NCBI RefSeq assembly: GCF_004362515.1
Contig: NZ_SNXU01000001.1
Coordinates: 372,001 to 436,000 of the forward strand
Reading direction: 5' to 3'
DNA length: 64,000 nt
DNA from: Actinokineospora alba
Lineage (GTDB): Bacteria > Actinomycetota > Actinomycetes > Mycobacteriales > Pseudonocardiaceae
The notes beneath the pieces are model-generated. The model was not told the DNA's origin, searched no databases, and worked only from the letters and a program-made list of their open reading frames with translations. Positions within the stretch are counted from its first letter, which is position 1, and the number at the start of each line of letters is the position of its first letter. The position numbers and the translations under genes were made by a program. Positions 34,487 to 42,131 of this stretch are shown here, piece by piece.

Positions 34487-35528
34487 CGCGCACCTCCAGG
34501 GGCGGGACGGGTGGGGCGGCCTGCCACCGCGCGACGTCGGCGGCGGACTCGTCGCCGACCTCGCCGCGCAGCGCGGCCAGCGCCACGAGTTCGAGGTGGA
34601 CGGCCCGCACGACGGCGGGCAGGCAGGCCCGTTCGTCGGCGGTCAGCGGGTTGCGGGTGGTCTCCAGGTAGCCGGACAGGAACGCCGCGCTGCGCCGCTC
34701 GTCCGGATCGCACCGCAGCGGGGTCGCGAAGCTGGTCGAATCGCCCCGGTAGGCCACCGCGGCGTGGGTCAGCCAGCCCTCCACCAGGTCTCGCAGCCTG
34801 GTGCCGACGTCGCAGTTGTCGTGGTCGACCACCGCCACCACGGCGTCGTCGGCGCCGAACACCAGGTTCCACGGGTTGTAGTCGCCGTGGGTGAAGGTGC
34901 GCGGCAGCCGGGACCACGCGGCGTCGGGCAGGGCCGCCAAGACCTCCGCCACCGCCGTGTCCACTGTGGACAACAGTCGCGCGGGCCCCAGCTCTCCGGT
35001 CACCTGATGGGCCAGCCGGACGTGGTCGACGACCAGGGTCCGGTAGTCCTCGGCGGGTTCGCGGTCGGTGCCGATCAAAGCATCGTGCAGGGTGGCCAGG
35101 GCCGCGCCCGCCGCGCGCACCTGCGCGGTGGAGCCGGTGAACCGGCGACCAGTGCGGTATTCGGTGACCTCGAATGCGGCCCCGTCGACGCGCACCCACC
35201 CGCTACGGTCCTGAGTGGACAATGGCCGCGGGAGGATCGCGGTGTGGGCGGACAGGTCGGCGAGCAGCGCGTGCCTGCGGGCCAGCGCGCCGTCGTCGTC
35301 GGCGTACCACGGCACCTGCTTGAGGAACCAGGTGCCGCGCTCGTCCTCGAGCAGCGCCTTGCGGCTGGTCTCCGACCGGATGTCCAACATGGACGCGTGC
35401 GTGCCGTCGAGGATGATCGGCAGCAGCGCGTCCACCCCGCGCATCCCGTAGGCGGCGGTGATCACCCCGAGGGCGTGGTCGTCGAAGCCGGACGACGGCG
35501 GCGTGCGGGGCTTCTCCTTAACGGGCAT
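34476..35528 (-). CDS. APH-fold phosphotransferase 1
   Basis: 350 residues. The N-lobe has GTWFLKQVPWYADD and the C-lobe carries the catalytic loop FTHGDYNPWNLVF and the metal site VAVVDHDNCDVG. This is the aminoglycoside/choline kinase fold, closest in style to homoserine-kinase type II and spore-coat CotS-like kinases. It probably phosphorylates a hydroxyl on a small molecule. It is the first of two kinase-fold genes in tandem, overlapping the next by 11 bases; their sequences differ clearly, so they are not a recent duplication. Confidence 0.85.
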   Translation of the reverse strand: MPVKEKPRTPPSSGFDDHALGVITAAYGMRGVDALLPIILDGTHASMLDIRSETSRKALLEDERGTWFLKQVPWYADDDGALARRHALLADLSAHTAILPRPLSTQDRSGWVRVDGAAFEVTEYRTGRRFTGSTAQVRAAGAALATLHDALIGTDREPAEDYRTLVVDHVRLAHQVTGELGPARLLSTVDTAVAEVLAALPDAAWSRLPRTFTHGDYNPWNLVFGADDAVVAVVDHDNCDVGTRLRDLVEGWLTHAAVAYRGDSTSFATPLRCDPDERRSAAFLSGYLETTRNPLTADERACLPAVVRAVHLELVALAALRGEVGDESAADVARWQAAPPVPPLEVRDAG

Positions 35529-36459
35529 CGCCCGCCTCCTCCACCGCAGCGAGGTGACTGTCCAGCAGAGTGAGCAGCGGCGTCCGCGCTCCCCATGGCG
35601 TGGCCTCGTCCAACGGCTCGGCGGCGAAGCGCTCGACGTAGGCGAGGATCACGTAGGCGTGGAACGCCGCGTACAGGCGCAGGGCCCGCCGGGACCGCTT
35701 GGCCGTCGCGCGCTCGAACACCGCGACGCCCTCGGTGTCCGACCAGTGCAGCAGCGCTTCCCCGTAGGCCGCCAGCGGGTCGCCGCTCCAGGCAACCGGA
35801 ATGTTGGTGCAGGTCAAGGAGAAACCGTCGACAACGTAGTTGCGTGAGTTGACGTCGGCGGGCATCAGCAGCGGCTCGACGTCCTCGAGCTCGGGCGTGA
35901 CCGCGTCCAGCGCCGCGCGCAGCCGATCGTGGCGCAGGTCCGCGAGCGCGGGCGCCTTGCGCCGCTGCTCGTCGAGGTAGGCGCCCAGGAACGACGTCCA
36001 CGAGGGGTGCTCGGCGCACAGAGTCCGCCCGTCCTCGGCGACGCGCACCTTGCCGAAACCGGTGACCGGGATGGTGCCCACGGCGTCGATCACCAGCCGC
36101 TGCCGCCGTGCCCACTCGCGGCACTGCTCGGGCGTCGCCGTCGGCAGCACGTCCGCGAGGACCTCGCCCGGCACGTATTCGCTCAGCACGAAGGACGAGC
36201 CGTCCGGCTGCTCGGCGAGCGCGCGGATGCGACGCACGGCCGCGGTCGCGGCCAGCCGCCCGAGCACGACGCTTTCCGCCTGGGGAGCGCTGGAGGTGTC
36301 GGCCAGGTGCTTGAGCGCCCACTCGCCGGACGCCGAACGCACCCGCCACACCGTGCTGTTGGACGTCGACAGCAACTCGCGCTCGGTGATGGGGCCGACC
36401 ATCTCCTCGGCCCAGTCCCACACCGCCGAGCGGAGCCCGTCGGCAGCCGCCTGGGTCAT
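35518..36459 (-). CDS. APH-fold phosphotransferase 2
   Basis: 313 residues, APH-like. WRVRSASGEWALKHL supplies the N-lobe lysine; MPADVNSRNYVVDG takes the place of the usual HGD..N loop (His replaced by Pro-Ala), so catalysis may be altered; CTNIPVAWSGDPLAAYGEA occupies the position of the D-x-D metal site with an Asp lacking its partner. This looks like a kinase-fold protein with degenerate active-site residues, perhaps a binding subunit of the tandem partner. The start overlaps the SRPBCC stop by four bases. Confidence 0.72.
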   Translation of the reverse strand: MTQAAADGLRSAVWDWAEEMVGPITERELLSTSNSTVWRVRSASGEWALKHLADTSSAPQAESVVLGRLAATAAVRRIRALAEQPDGSSFVLSEYVPGEVLADVLPTATPEQCREWARRQRLVIDAVGTIPVTGFGKVRVAEDGRTLCAEHPSWTSFLGAYLDEQRRKAPALADLRHDRLRAALDAVTPELEDVEPLLMPADVNSRNYVVDGFSLTCTNIPVAWSGDPLAAYGEALLHWSDTEGVAVFERATAKRSRRALRLYAAFHAYVILAYVERFAAEPLDEATPWGARTPLLTLLDSHLAAVEEAGDAR

Positions 36460-36908
36460 GACGACGACCCCGTCGGCGACGGCGCGCGGTCACCGAGGCT
36501 GACCAGGATGCCCTTGGCGTTGTCCTCCAGTGCCCGGGCCGCCACCGGGTTGAGCATGTCGGCCATCAGCGGGATGCCGATGTCGAAGTCCACGTACAGC
36601 TCCACCAGGGTGGCGTCGCCAACGGCGCTGACCTGCCAGTAGCCGGCGAAGTAGGCCAGGTCGCCGTCGAGCTGCTGGAAGTCGATGCGCATGCGCTCGG
36701 CGTCGACCACCTCCTCCTCTTCCCACTCCAGCTCCGAGCCCTTGAGCAGGACCGACCACCGCGCCAGGCGGCGAGCGCCCTCGTCCTCGAGCAGCCGCAC
36801 GTCCACCACCTCGGCCATATAGGTGGGGAACGACTCGCAGTCGAGCACCGCGGCCCAGACGTCCGCGGGCGGTCGATCAGTGGTGTGTTTCGTGTGCACG
36901 ATCGGCAC
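36456..36908 (-). CDS. SRPBCC (COQ10/START-like) protein
   Basis: 150 residues with the START/cyclase fold pattern: RPPADVWAAVLDCESFPTYM at the N-terminus (helix-grip start), SVLLKGSELEWEEEEVVD and GDATLVELYVDFDIGIPL as beta strands, and a long C-terminal helix. Members bind hydrophobic molecules as carriers, cyclases or chaperones. In this run it may hold the lipid-like intermediate. GTG at 36908 follows AGGAGGA, a strong ribosome site. Confidence 0.82.
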   Translation of the reverse strand: MPIVHTKHTTDRPPADVWAAVLDCESFPTYMAEVVDVRLLEDEGARRLARWSVLLKGSELEWEEEEVVDAERMRIDFQQLDGDLAYFAGYWQVSAVGDATLVELYVDFDIGIPLMADMLNPVAARALEDNAKGILVSLGDRAPSPTGSSS

Positions 36909-36920
36909 GGGGTCCTCCTG

Positions 36921-37418
36921 TCAGATGTCCCACTGGTTCCAGTCGATGGCCCCGAGACCGTGCTCGGCCCGCAGCTTCTCCAGGGACGCGGCGATGCGAA
37001 CGGTGGGGAAGAAGCCGGACGAGGTGCGGATCACCGGCACGGTGACCGGCAACGCGGCGCTCAGGGCGGCCTCGTGCTCGCGCACCACCGCGCGGGCCCG
37101 CTCGGCGTCGTCTCGGGAGGCACCCGCGGGAACCGGCAGGTTCCGCAGTGCCCGCGCGGTCGCCGAGTCGTCGGTGGCGAGGTGGAGCTGGTGCTCCATG
37201 TCGCTGGGCGGGACCACATAGCCGTCGCCGACCTGCGCGCAGTAGGCGATGGCCCGCAGCGCCACCGCGCACGACTCCACGCACGCCGGGTAGTTGCCGT
37301 CGTCGAAGGCCGCATCGATGTCGGTCATCGAGGTCTGCACCGACATCGCGTACTGCCAAGCCATTCCGGCGCCGTGGGTGAGCAGCCAGGTCAGGTCGAC
37401 CCCTCGGTCAACGCGCAT
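36921..37418 (-). CDS. Unknown helical protein beside a nucleotidyltransferase
   Basis: 165 residues, no family recognised. Predicted helices include TDIDAAFDDGNYPACVESCA and ALRAIAYCAQVGDG, which weakly recall HEPN-type helical bundles; the second half has a long helix (ERARAVVREHEAALSAAL). It ends IDWNQWDI. It overlaps the nucleotidyltransferase gene by 11 bases, the same arrangement seen for the pairs Mrp/APH1, APH1/APH2 and the ABC genes, so the two products probably work together. The HEPN idea is a guess from helical pattern and gene pairing, not a motif match. Confidence 0.6.
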   Translation of the reverse strand: MRVDRGVDLTWLLTHGAGMAWQYAMSVQTSMTDIDAAFDDGNYPACVESCAVALRAIAYCAQVGDGYVVPPSDMEHQLHLATDDSATARALRNLPVPAGASRDDAERARAVVREHEAALSAALPVTVPVIRTSSGFFPTVRIAASLEKLRAEHGLGAIDWNQWDI

Positions 37419-38391
37419 CCGCCAACACCCTTCCCATCAGCTCGCTGTCAGCTCGCAGCACCAGTTCGCCGCGCAGCACGCCGCCCAGGACCTCGGCGGC
37501 GCCCGCGGCGTCGACCGCGTCGCCGAGCAGGCCGTCCGCCTCGACCGCCGTGCGCAGCACCCGCTGGTGCGGGGTGACGCGCAGCCGCTGCCTGCCGATG
37601 GTGATCTCCGTGCAGCGCGGGTCGGGGGCGACCCGGGTGAGCGTCAGCGGGTCCAGGCGGGCCAACCCGGTGTCGGCGGCCAGCTCGGTGATGTCCGCCG
37701 CGCACCGCGCGGTGTAGTGGGCCCGCTGGCGGTCCACGGTGATGCCGAGCCGGGTGGCCCGGTCGGGCAGCCATTTGTGTCCGGTGGTGACGTCGCCCGC
37801 CGCGCGGCAGCGCAGCTCCAGCAGCTGCCTGCCCGCGCGGGCCCACAGGTAGGCGGCGGCCTCGGCGTCGACCCGGTCGGCCACCGCCGCCGCGGCCTGG
37901 AACTGGACGAACTCGTCGAGCGCGGCCCGCACCAGCACCGGCAGGATCGCCGCGGCGTCGGCTTCGGCGAAGACGCGGTCGGTGTCGTCGAGCAGCGGCA
38001 CCGCCGTCAGCCAGCGGGCCAGCCGCCTGCGCAGCGACCGGTCCGGCGGCGGGGCCAGGCTGACGCGGCCGAGCGGCACGTCCGCGGTCGGCGCCCCGTC
38101 GATCCGGCGCACGACCTTGCCGGGCAGTTCCGCCGGGTAGTGCTCGATGTCGATGGGCGTGGCGCCCGCGAACAGCAGGAACGGCGGGGTCGGCTGGTCG
38201 AGGCCGGGCACGAGCAGGTGGATGTCGACATCGCTGCCCCGGTTGCCCATGCCCGCGGCGAGGGAGCCGACCAGGAACGGGCGCCCCGCGTCGAGCACGC
38301 TGCCGCCGAGGTCGCGGACCTCGGCCACGGTGAGCCCGACGCGGGCCAGCGCCGCGCCCGCGTCGGGGGCGCGGGTTCCGGTCAGGACCAC
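37408..38391 (-). CDS. Nucleotidyltransferase-fold protein
   Basis: 327 residues. GSLAAGMGNRGSDVDIHLL matches the polymerase-beta nucleotidyltransferase signature GS-x9-SDxD, and IDIEHYPAE supplies the third acidic region. The long C-terminal helical part (residues about 130-330) is not familiar. It could transfer AMP or another NMP to an intermediate, or act as a self-protection enzyme like drug adenylyltransferases. GTG at 38391 follows AAAGGAAA and overlaps the permease gene by ten bases. Function is unproven. Confidence 0.78.
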   Translation of the reverse strand: MVLTGTRAPDAGAALARVGLTVAEVRDLGGSVLDAGRPFLVGSLAAGMGNRGSDVDIHLLVPGLDQPTPPFLLFAGATPIDIEHYPAELPGKVVRRIDGAPTADVPLGRVSLAPPPDRSLRRRLARWLTAVPLLDDTDRVFAEADAAAILPVLVRAALDEFVQFQAAAAVADRVDAEAAAYLWARAGRQLLELRCRAAGDVTTGHKWLPDRATRLGITVDRQRAHYTARCAADITELAADTGLARLDPLTLTRVAPDPRCTEITIGRQRLRVTPHQRVLRTAVEADGLLGDAVDAAGAAEVLGGVLRGELVLRADSELMGRVLADAR

Positions 38392-39158
38392 GAGACTTTC
38401 CTTTCGTTGGGTCGGAAAACCAGCACCGCCGCCACCACGAACCCGGCGGTGAACCCCAGCAGCGCCAGGGCGGGCACCGCGACCGAGCCGAGGTCCCCAC
38501 CCGTGAACGCCGACTGAAGGCCGCGCACCGCCCAGTACGAGGGCACCGCGGGAGCCAGCGGCTGCAGCCACACCGGCAGCACGGACAGCGGCACCAGCGC
38601 GCCGCCGACCCCGGAGAACACCAGGGCGAGCACGTTGCCGACCGTGGTGAGCTGCATGATCGTGCGGCACAGGGTCACGCCGAGGAACGCCAAGGCCACC
38701 AGGCAAAGCAGGTAACACACGAGCACCAGCGACACCGCGAGCCAGGACCCCTCGACGCGCAGGCCGAACAGCGCCACCCCGGCGGCGAGGAGCGCCGCGG
38801 CCTGCGCGGCCAGCAGCGCGAACGGGACCAGGAGCTTGCCCAGCACCAGCGCCCACAGCGGCAGGTCCGCGCCGAGGTAGCGGTCCCAGGTGTTCCAGCC
38901 GTGGTCGCGGTAGAACACGAACCCGACGTGCGCGACCAGCATCAGCGAGAACATCACGGCTAGCCCGGAGATCGCCTGTCCCGGCCCGGTGACGCCGGGA
39001 GCGGCACCCCCGTCGAGCAGCCGCTCATAGGTGGGGGTGAGGAAAGCGGTCAGCAGCACCGGCATCAGCGTCAGCACCACGATCGGCGAGAGGTCACGCC
39101 GCTGCACCCGCAGCTCCAACGCCGCCACGGTCAGCACGGAGCGAAGGTCATCGACCAT
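38382..39158 (-). CDS. ABC-2 type transporter permease
   Basis: 258 residues with six membrane helices in the ABC-2 pattern: VVLTLMPVLLTAFLTP, GQAISGLAVMFSLMLVAHVG, LVPFALLAAQAAALLAAGV, LAVSLVLVCYLLCLVALAF, VGNVLALVFSGVGGALVP and a final one near the C-terminus. It is the membrane half of the exporter formed with the ATPase encoded just upstream (11-nt overlap), of the daunorubicin DrrAB type. It probably exports the product of the run. Confidence 0.88.
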   Translation of the reverse strand: MVDDLRSVLTVAALELRVQRRDLSPIVVLTLMPVLLTAFLTPTYERLLDGGAAPGVTGPGQAISGLAVMFSLMLVAHVGFVFYRDHGWNTWDRYLGADLPLWALVLGKLLVPFALLAAQAAALLAAGVALFGLRVEGSWLAVSLVLVCYLLCLVALAFLGVTLCRTIMQLTTVGNVLALVFSGVGGALVPLSVLPVWLQPLAPAVPSYWAVRGLQSAFTGGDLGSVAVPALALLGFTAGFVVAAVLVFRPNERKVSWS

Positions 39159-40041
39159 GGGCCACCTCCGACGTGGAGACGATGTGGGTGAAGGCGTCCT
39201 CCAGCGACGGGCGGCGGACCTCGACACCGACGAGCCGGTCGCCGTCGGCCCGCAGCCCGTCGAGCAGGCGTGCCAGGTCGGTGACGGCGTCGGAGGTGGG
39301 CACCACGACCGTCCGGGTCTCGCCACCGCGTTCGACCGTCATCTCGATCACCGACGTGCAGTGCCGGGAGATCAACTCGTCGGCCTGCCCGCTGGCGACC
39401 ACCTTGCCCTCGCGCAGCATCACAACCACGGCGGCGCGCTTCTCCACCTCGTGGAGGTAGTGCGTCGAGTAGAGGACCGCGGTGCCCCCGTCGGCCAACT
39501 GCGTGAGGTGGTCGAGCAGGGCCGAGCGCGTCATGGGGTCCACGCCGACCGTCGGCTCGTCCAGCAGCAGCACCGGCGGCCTGGCCACCATCGCCATGGC
39601 GCAGTGCACGCGCCGCCGCTCACCGCCGGAGAGCTCCCTGACCGGGCGGTGGGCCAAGTCCTGCAGGAAAAGCAGGCGCAGCACGTCGTCGACAGCGCGC
39701 GTCCTGGCCGCTCGCGCCACCCCGGACACAGCGGCCCAGGAGGCCACGTTCTCGGTGACGGTCAGGGTCGGGAACACCGCGATCTCCTGCCCCGCGTACC
39801 CGATGCGTCGGCGGCACGCGCGGGGCGCGGTGGCGAGGTCGTCGCCGCCGACTCGCACACTCCCGCCCGCGAGCGGCACGCGACCGGTGATCGCGTCCAT
39901 CAGCGTCGTCTTGCCCGCGCCGTTGGGGCCGAGCAGCGCAACGATCTGTCCCGCCGACACGTCGAGCGACACGTCGTGCAGCACCCGCCGCCCGCCGCGG
40001 TCGACCGACACGGCCTCGACGCTGAGGACCGGCGCGCTCAT
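39148..40041 (-). CDS. ABC transporter ATP-binding protein
   Basis: 297 residues. Walker A is LLGPNGAGKTTLMDA; the Q-loop has RIGYAGQEIAVFP; the signature ELSGGERRRVHCAMAM and Walker B PPVLLLDEPTVGVDP follow, with the switch histidine in VLYSTHYLHEVEK. The C-terminal extension after residue 220 is typical of drug-export ATPases of the DrrA type. It pairs with the permease downstream. The ATG overlaps the S66 peptidase stop by four bases, linking export to the possible immunity enzyme. Confidence 0.93.
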   Translation of the reverse strand: MSAPVLSVEAVSVDRGGRRVLHDVSLDVSAGQIVALLGPNGAGKTTLMDAITGRVPLAGGSVRVGGDDLATAPRACRRRIGYAGQEIAVFPTLTVTENVASWAAVSGVARAARTRAVDDVLRLLFLQDLAHRPVRELSGGERRRVHCAMAMVARPPVLLLDEPTVGVDPMTRSALLDHLTQLADGGTAVLYSTHYLHEVEKRAAVVVMLREGKVVASGQADELISRHCTSVIEMTVERGGETRTVVVPTSDAVTDLARLLDGLRADGDRLVGVEVRRPSLEDAFTHIVSTSEVAHGR

Positions 40042-41102
40042 CCGCGCCCCCGCACGGCGGGTTCCGGCAAGCACAGGCGCACGGCGCCGTCCGCGTCGGC
40101 GTCCACCTCGGCGACGGCGCCCAACGGCAGGCACAGCATGGGGTCGGTGTGTCCGAACTCCACATCGGACACCACGGGACCGCGGCACGCGCCTGCCAGG
40201 TTCACCAGGCTTTCCCTTACCGCTGCCCGGTCCCACTCGCCGGTGACGACCTGCCGGAAGACGCCGAAGCACACGCCCGCCGCGCCGTCGAGAAGAGCCG
40301 ACGCGGCGATCACAGCCAGGTGGTCCTGGAAATCGGCCCAGGACGCGGTGTCCGACTCCTCCAGGAACACCACGCGGCCCGCCCACGGGCGCGACACGAG
40401 CCCCGCCCGCAGGTCCCCGGCGAGGGTGGCCACGTTGGCCGCCACGAGCGGCCCGGTCGCGCGGCCCGGACGCAGCACCGCGCGGCCGGGGATGGGCAGG
40501 CGGGCACGGGGGACGTCGTCGGCCACGTCCCACTCGCGGAACTCGACGACCACGTGCTCGGCGGCACGCAGCACACCGGGTGCCGCGCCCGCCGACACCG
40601 CCGCCCAGAAGTGCCGCCAGGTGTACGGGTCGCACCCGTCCGGCTCACCGAACTGCGGCAGCGCGGCAGGGCCGTAGAACGTCGTCATGCCGGTCCGCTC
40701 GTGCAGCCACAGCAGCAGCGAACCGCTGTCGCTGTAACCGGAGAACACCGTGGGATGCGCGGCCAGTTCGTCCGGGTCGAGGTGGGCCACCAGGTCCCGG
40801 GCACCCGACCCGCCGATGGTGGTGATCACCGCGGCCACGTCCGGGTCGCGGAACGCGGAGGTCAACGCCGCGGCCCGGCGCGCCGCCGAGCCCGCGAACC
40901 GACCGTCGTCCTCCGTCGTGGTCTGGCACAAGCTCGGCCGCAACCCGTTGCCCGCCAACGCCGCGGCGGCCCGCCGCAGCCTGCGCGGGCACCGGGCCGC
41001 GAGTGGCCCCGACAGCGACACCAGCCGCGCACCGTCGCCCGGTCGCAGACCGGGTGGCGGGCACGCGGCGGCGCGCCGCGGGGAAGCCGAGCTCAGACCC
41101 AT
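40038..41102 (-). CDS. S66 LD-carboxypeptidase / MccF-type peptidase
   Basis: 354 residues of family S66. The nucleophile elbow is GYSDSGSLLLW (Ser124), the glutamate is in VVFLEESDTASW and the histidine is His318 in VEFGHTDPMLCLP, giving the Ser-Glu-His triad. The family splits into cell-wall LD-carboxypeptidases and MccF-type enzymes that inactivate microcin C by cutting the bond to its aminoacyl nucleotide. Position between a drug exporter and an aaRS-like gene favours the MccF-like self-protection role; this is inference. ATG at 41102 overlaps the aaRS-like gene by ten bases. Confidence 0.88.
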   Translation of the reverse strand: MGLSSASPRRAAACPPPGLRPGDGARLVSLSGPLAARCPRRLRRAAAALAGNGLRPSLCQTTTEDDGRFAGSAARRAAALTSAFRDPDVAAVITTIGGSGARDLVAHLDPDELAAHPTVFSGYSDSGSLLLWLHERTGMTTFYGPAALPQFGEPDGCDPYTWRHFWAAVSAGAAPGVLRAAEHVVVEFREWDVADDVPRARLPIPGRAVLRPGRATGPLVAANVATLAGDLRAGLVSRPWAGRVVFLEESDTASWADFQDHLAVIAASALLDGAAGVCFGVFRQVVTGEWDRAAVRESLVNLAGACRGPVVSDVEFGHTDPMLCLPLGAVAEVDADADGAVRLCLPEPAVRGRG

Positions 41103-42103
41103 GTCGCGGTGCCCTTGAGCCGGGGCATCACGTGCAGGTCGCGGATGTCGTCGTGCTGGAACACCCACAGGAGGAACCGCTCCAGGCCCAGCCCGAAGCC
41201 CGCCGTGGTCATCGGCGTGTCCTCCTTCATCTGCAGGTACCACTCGTATTCCTCGGGGCGCACCCCGTGCGTGGCCAGCGCCGCCTCCGCCTGCGCCCGG
41301 GTGCCGTGCCGCTCGCCGCTGCCGACGACCTCGCCGATGCCCATGAGCAGATCCGCGCTCAGCGCGGCCCCGCTGTCGTCGACGGCCTGGTAGAACGGCA
41401 CCGACAGGTGCGGCGGGTGAGTCAGCCACACCGGGCCGCCCGCGTGCGCGATCAGTTCCTGCTCGCCGGCACGGGTGATGGCGGGAGCGCCCGGGGCCTT
41501 CTCCACGACGTGGCGACCGCCCAGCACCTTGACCGCCTCGGCGAAGGTGAGCCGCGGGAACCGGGCGTCGGCGGCCATGGCCTCCAGGTGCGCCAGCGAC
41601 TCGGTGACCGAGCCCAGGGCCGCGGTCGCGGGCGCCGACGCCAGCAGGGCGCCGCACAGGCCCCGCAGGTAGTCCTCCACCAGGCGCAGCACGTCCTCGT
41701 AGCCGCCGACGATCTCCGCCTCGGAGTGGAAGAACTGGTTGAGGTGCGTGGAGTCCGGGTCCTCACCGCGGAACGTGGGCATGATGTAGTACGCGCCCGG
41801 CACGTCGTGGCGGAGCATGAACTCCAGCTGGAACTGCATGGAGTCGGCCAGGAAGGTGCGCTCGCCGAAGAGCTCGATGTCCACCGGCAGGCTGTCGCTG
41901 CCAAGTCCCATCGGGCTCGACACCGAGCTGACCGTGATCGGCATCAGCACGGGGATGATGTCGCGCCCGGCGTAGAAGTCGTTGGTGGCTTTGACAAGCA
42001 CGCTGTTCACCGTGGTGACGGTGCGGTACCAGGGGCTGGAGAGCGCGGAGACGAAGTGCTTCTCCGGGTTGTCCCAGACGCGTGGTGGCAGAACGGTAGT
42101 CAT
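41093..42103 (-). CDS. AsnRS-like class II synthetase paralogue, no anticodon domain
   Basis: 336 residues; a full AsnRS is about 430-470. Only the class II catalytic core is present. Motif 2 is MPTFRGEDPDSTHLNQFFH (Arg112) and motif 3 is GFGLGLERFLLWVF (Arg309) followed by DLHVMPR, matching the AsnRS/AspRS group. The N-terminal OB-fold that binds the anticodon is missing; the protein starts directly with the strand before motif 1. Archaeal AsnA-type proteins of this layout make asparagine from aspartyl-AMP. Here it probably activates an acidic or amide amino acid for the pathway. AAGGAATC precedes the ATG. Confidence 0.87.
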   Translation of the reverse strand: MTTVLPPRVWDNPEKHFVSALSSPWYRTVTTVNSVLVKATNDFYAGRDIIPVLMPITVSSVSSPMGLGSDSLPVDIELFGERTFLADSMQFQLEFMLRHDVPGAYYIMPTFRGEDPDSTHLNQFFHSEAEIVGGYEDVLRLVEDYLRGLCGALLASAPATAALGSVTESLAHLEAMAADARFPRLTFAEAVKVLGGRHVVEKAPGAPAITRAGEQELIAHAGGPVWLTHPPHLSVPFYQAVDDSGAALSADLLMGIGEVVGSGERHGTRAQAEAALATHGVRPEEYEWYLQMKEDTPMTTAGFGLGLERFLLWVFQHDDIRDLHVMPRLKGTATWV

Positions 42104-42131
42104 CCGTGATTCCTTTTCGTCTCGGCGCAGG

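Noticed and set aside
37408..38391. Aminoglycoside nucleotidyltransferase resistance gene
   Set aside because: Only the short nucleotidyltransferase signature is shared. The long C-terminal region and the operon context do not fit known resistance enzymes.
41093..42103. Housekeeping asparaginyl-tRNA synthetase
   Set aside because: It lacks the N-terminal anticodon-binding domain, is about 100 residues short, and lies inside a biosynthetic operon.
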